In this document: piece by piece, positions 40,772 to 44,433 of the stretch
Layout: each line of letters starts with the position of its first letter
Numbering within the stretch: the stretch's first letter is position 1
Source: Methylococcaceae bacterium
Lineage (GTDB): Bacteria > Pseudomonadota > Gammaproteobacteria > Methylococcales > Methylomonadaceae
Direction of reading: 5' to 3'
DNA length: 44,433 nucleotides
NCBI GenBank assembly: GCA_014191975.1
Contig: BJHG01000009.1
Location: 1-44,433 of the forward strand
Notes under the pieces: model-generated
What the model was told of the DNA's origin: nothing
Seen by the model: the letters and a program-made list of their open reading frames with translations, nothing else
Database searches by the model: none
Translations under genes and position numbers: made by a program

Positions 40772-41521
40772 TTAGACTTGATTCCCACACGTTAGGCAAT
40801 GTGGATTTTTTTTTAATTTCAACGTGTTAAATTCCATGCTCAATCCATCAATCACCAATAAACGTCCCGTTAATGTTTCGCCGGTTTCGGTGATAAGTTT
40901 GATTGCTTCTAGTGCTTGAATGCTGCCGATAATGCCGACAATCGGTGAAATCACGCCGTTGGTTGAACAGGTTTGTAATTCTTCACCGTCACTTTGGTAA
41001 AGACAGTTATAGCACGGGCTATCATTTTTGCTTGGTGTAAAAACCGAAACTTGCCCTTCAAAACGAATCGCTGAACCCGAAACGAGCGGCGTTTTTTGTC
41101 GCACGCACGCTGCGTTAATCGCAAAACGAGTCGTGAAATTATCGCTGCAATCCAAAACGACATCGACATTTTTGACTTCATTTTCAAGTGTTTCGCCAGC
41201 GAGTTTTGCTTTTACAGCGCGAACATTCACGTCAGGATTTAAATTTTTTATCGTGTTGCGGGTTGAAATAACTTTATCGACCCCTATATCCAGTGTGTGA
41301 TGAGCAATTTGCCGTTGTAAATTGGACAAATCCACGCTGTCATCGTCATAAATGATCAAATGACCCACACCCGCCGCCCCTAAATACATGGCGACAGGTG
41401 AACCTAAACCGCCAGCTCCAATAATTAAGACTTTGGCATTGAGCAATTTAAGTTGCCCGTCAATGTCGATTTGAGGAAGCATTATTTGGCGGCTGTAGCG
41501 ATAAAGTTGGTTGTCATTCAT
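40772..41521 (-). CDS. moeB: MoeB/ThiF-family adenylyltransferase
   Basis: An E1-like enzyme of 249 residues that adenylates the C-terminal Gly of a ubiquitin-like sulfur carrier (MoaD for molybdopterin or ThiS for thiamine). Start NQLYRYSRQIMLPQIDIDG, nucleotide-binding loop VLIIGAGGLGSPVAMYLGAA, DLSNLQRQIAHHTLDIG, DCSDNFTTRFAIN, and the zinc Cys pairs CYNC and CLTC. The crossover Cys region is LQTCSTNGVISPIVGIIGSI. MoeB fits best by pattern, but ThiF is possible; no moa or thi gene is adjacent. It converges on the ZIP gene with 15 bases between. Confidence 0.88.
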   Translation of the reverse strand: MNDNQLYRYSRQIMLPQIDIDGQLKLLNAKVLIIGAGGLGSPVAMYLGAAGVGHLIIYDDDSVDLSNLQRQIAHHTLDIGVDKVISTRNTIKNLNPDVNVRAVKAKLAGETLENEVKNVDVVLDCSDNFTTRFAINAACVRQKTPLVSGSAIRFEGQVSVFTPSKNDSPCYNCLYQSDGEELQTCSTNGVISPIVGIIGSIQALEAIKLITETGETLTGRLLVIDGLSMEFNTLKLKKNPHCLTCGNQV

Positions 41522-41557
41522 GGTTTTCGGATTGGCAGTAAGTGGTTCAAATTTTTC

Positions 41558-41571
41558 CCCACAGACGTGGG
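41558..41571 (+). promoter_or_regulatory. Small hairpin in the groES leader
   Basis: cccac and gtggg pair around a 4-base loop, 37 bases before the groES ATG. CCCCACAG resembles the sigma-32 -10 element (CCCCATnT), but no CTTGAA lies at the right distance. No CIRCE repeat is present. Confidence 0.25.
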
Positions 41572-41607
41572 ATTGTTTTGTATTTTAATCTATCTTAGGA
41601 GTTTTAC

Positions 41608-41895
41608 ATGAAAATTACCCCATTGCATGACCGCGTTATCGTTAAACGTGTTGCAGAAGAAACCGTCACATCAGGCGGCATCGTTTTACCAGGTTCAGCC
41701 GCAGAAAAACCAAGCCAAGGTGAAGTTTTAGCGATTGGCGCGGGCAAAGTTTTAGACAACGGAACGATTCACCCAATGCACGTCAAAATTGGCGACAAAG
41801 TATTGTTCGGCAAGTATTCTGGCAGCGAAGTTAAAATCGACGGCGAAGACGTAATCGTGATGCGCGAAGACGACATTTTAGCGGTTTTAGGTTAA
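41608..41895 (+). CDS. groES: Co-chaperonin GroES
   Basis: A 95-residue lid of the GroEL chamber; the start [20 protein letters not shown], the mobile loop around [20 protein letters not shown], and the [20 protein letters not shown] block are canonical. TAGGAG lies 8 bases before the ATG. It precedes groEL by 48 bases. Confidence 0.98.
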   Translation: MKITPLHDRVIVKRVAEETVTSGGIVLPGSAAEKPSQGEVLAIGAGKVLDNGTIHPMHVKIGDKVLFGKYSGSEVKIDGEDVIVMREDDILAVLG

Positions 41896-43584
<1,689 letters not shown>

Positions 43585-43621
43585 TTTGCTGACTTAATCG
43601 CTTTTTTGCTTTGAATGACAA

Positions 43622-43658
43622 AAGCCCCGATTTGCAGTGATGCGGTCGGGGTTTTTTT
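43622..43658 (+). terminator. Rho-independent terminator after groEL
   Basis: agccccgat (43623-43631) pairs with gtcggggtt (43645-43653), including G-U pairs, followed by T residues to 43658. It overlaps the last codon of the convergent regulator gene. Confidence 0.82.
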
Positions 43659-44064
43659 ATGATTTGCTTTTCATCAATTCGATAATTTCTTTCAAATAAG
43701 AAATTTCTGCTTTTTGCGCTTCAAGCATTGATTCTAATTTTTCAACAACAAGCTGTAATTTTTCATTTTCGTGTTTTTCAGATTTTGAACAAACTGTGCA
43801 ATTGCTTTGATTATTTTGCTGTGCCTGTGTTCCATTATTGTGTGCGATAAAAACATTTGTTGATTCTTCATCACACAATTCGTTAAACGGTACCTCAAAC
43901 AGTCGAGATAATTCGTCCAATTTATTAACAGTGATTCGACTATCACCGCGTTCAATTGCACCATATCCATTTGCAGACATTCCCAATTTTTCAGCAAGGT
44001 ATTCTTGTGACCATTTTCTTGATTGACGTAACAATTTAATTTTTTCACGAACTAGCATACTCAT
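43657..44064 (-). CDS. Cro/C1-type (XRE) transcriptional regulator with coiled-coil tail
   Basis: 135 residues. The helix-turn-helix (about 4-62) is clear: IKLLRQSRKWSQEYLAEKLG, MSANGYGAIERGDSRITVNK, and LDELSRLFEVPFNELCDE. A Gln/Asn-rich hinge with a Cys pair (NCTVCSK) leads to a coiled coil (KLQLVVEKLESMLEAQKAEI and on). Such proteins repress their own gene or act in mobile elements and toxin systems. The neighbour on the right is an insertion sequence end, so this may be accessory. The target is unknown. Confidence 0.88.
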   Translation of the reverse strand: MSMLVREKIKLLRQSRKWSQEYLAEKLGMSANGYGAIERGDSRITVNKLDELSRLFEVPFNELCDEESTNVFIAHNNGTQAQQNNQSNCTVCSKSEKHENEKLQLVVEKLESMLEAQKAEISYLKEIIELMKSKS

Positions 44065-44267
44065 TTCTCGGGTAAATAATCAGAAATTTGGGTGAAATAT
44101 CAATTTCATTTGGTGGTTAATTATTACCGAACGGTCTAGCATAGCGACGGAAATAAGCAACCGCCTAAATTATAATCTTTTTCGACTATTTTCTTGACCA
44201 AAATCGGGTTGTTTGACTACATTTTTTTATTTTTAACTAAGGATACAGTCAAAAATAACATCCCGAA

Positions 44268-44433
44268 TTAGCAATGATTTAAAACGACACGATAATTCCA
44301 TTTTGCAAGATGAGCATCAAAAGCAATGTCCGAGTTTTTAATGAAATCAATAGTACATTTCTTTCCGGTAAGATAAACGCCAGTGAGAATATCGACAGTC
44401 ACTTTTAAGCCTTTGTTGGTTTTGGTGGTTTCC
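44268..44433 (-). mobile_element. 3' end of an ISAzo13-like transposase gene (runs off the window)
   Basis: The minus strand is open from the window edge to a stop at 44268-44270, encoding TTKTNKGLKVTVDILTGVYL and later LAKWNYRVVLNHC. The order of T-x-T...GLKV, Y-x-TG-x-K and a final WNY is that of the C-terminal end of ISAzo13-type (Rhodopirellula-type DDE) transposases. Only 54 codons are inside the window. The insertion end is probably near 44241 (ggatacagtc...), but without the other end the terminal repeat is not proven. Confidence 0.55.

Noticed and set aside
41522-41607. CIRCE element or sigma-32 promoter for groESL
   Set aside because: No TTAGCACTC/GAGTGCTAA repeat is present, and CCCCACAG lacks a matching -35 at the proper distance.

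Overview
This is a mostly chromosomal housekeeping segment from an AT-rich gammaproteobacterium. The gene content and order (mnmG-rsmG-parA-parB-atpIBEFHAGDC-glmU-glmS, argS-SPOR, dut, cysDN, dbpA, YhdP, a BamC-like lipoprotein) and the close match of Dut, AroG and DbpA to enterobacterial family sequences support this class. Order and genus cannot be resolved by eye; a sulfur- or methane-oxidising type lineage is only a guess. No rRNA, tRNA, CRISPR array or complete insertion sequence was seen.

Left edge (1-1139): degraded accessory DNA with an unrecognised acidic ORF, a stretch without a gene, and a frameshifted CatB-like acetyltransferase relic. Then come hemF (haem synthesis), a TetR regulator with its own promoter and palindrome followed by a DUF4242 gene, a secreted beta-propeller protein, a Tim44-like membrane protein and dut. 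The cysD-cysN pair makes adenylyl sulfate. CysN carries a C-terminal extension that reads as a decayed APS kinase. A photolyase follows with no gap, then overlapping genes for a giant YhdP/AsmA-type protein, a nitrilase-family amidase and a BamC-like lipoprotein, and then rpe, gph and mnmG.

Between mnmG and rsmG, which are neighbours in many relatives, lies about 2.7 kb of accessory DNA (18492-21186). It holds a DNA-methyltransferase-like fragment with two in-frame stops, a ribbon-helix-helix antitoxin cut short by an in-frame stop, an intact MazF-type toxin, and a translationally coupled pair of unrecognised glycine-zipper membrane proteins that ends 2 bases before rsmG. This pair is the best candidate for an undescribed system.

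The conserved block resumes with rsmG and parA, then a 71-residue protein carrying only the ParB N-terminal ParA-contact motif, then full parB. The complete ATP synthase operon follows from a near-consensus promoter at 23683-23711 and ends at a terminator after atpC. An unusually long atpG-atpD gap contains two hairpins. Next are glmU-glmS (UDP-GlcNAc supply) and a DAHP synthase with a TTG start.

On the minus strand, dbpA, tsaB, argS and a SPOR protein run toward a shared terminator with the DAHP synthase gene. A ZIP metal transporter and a MoeB/ThiF-like enzyme converge, followed by groES-groEL. The right edge has a Cro/C1-type regulator and the 3' end of an ISAzo13-like transposase gene that leaves the window, so both ends of the window show accessory or mobile DNA.
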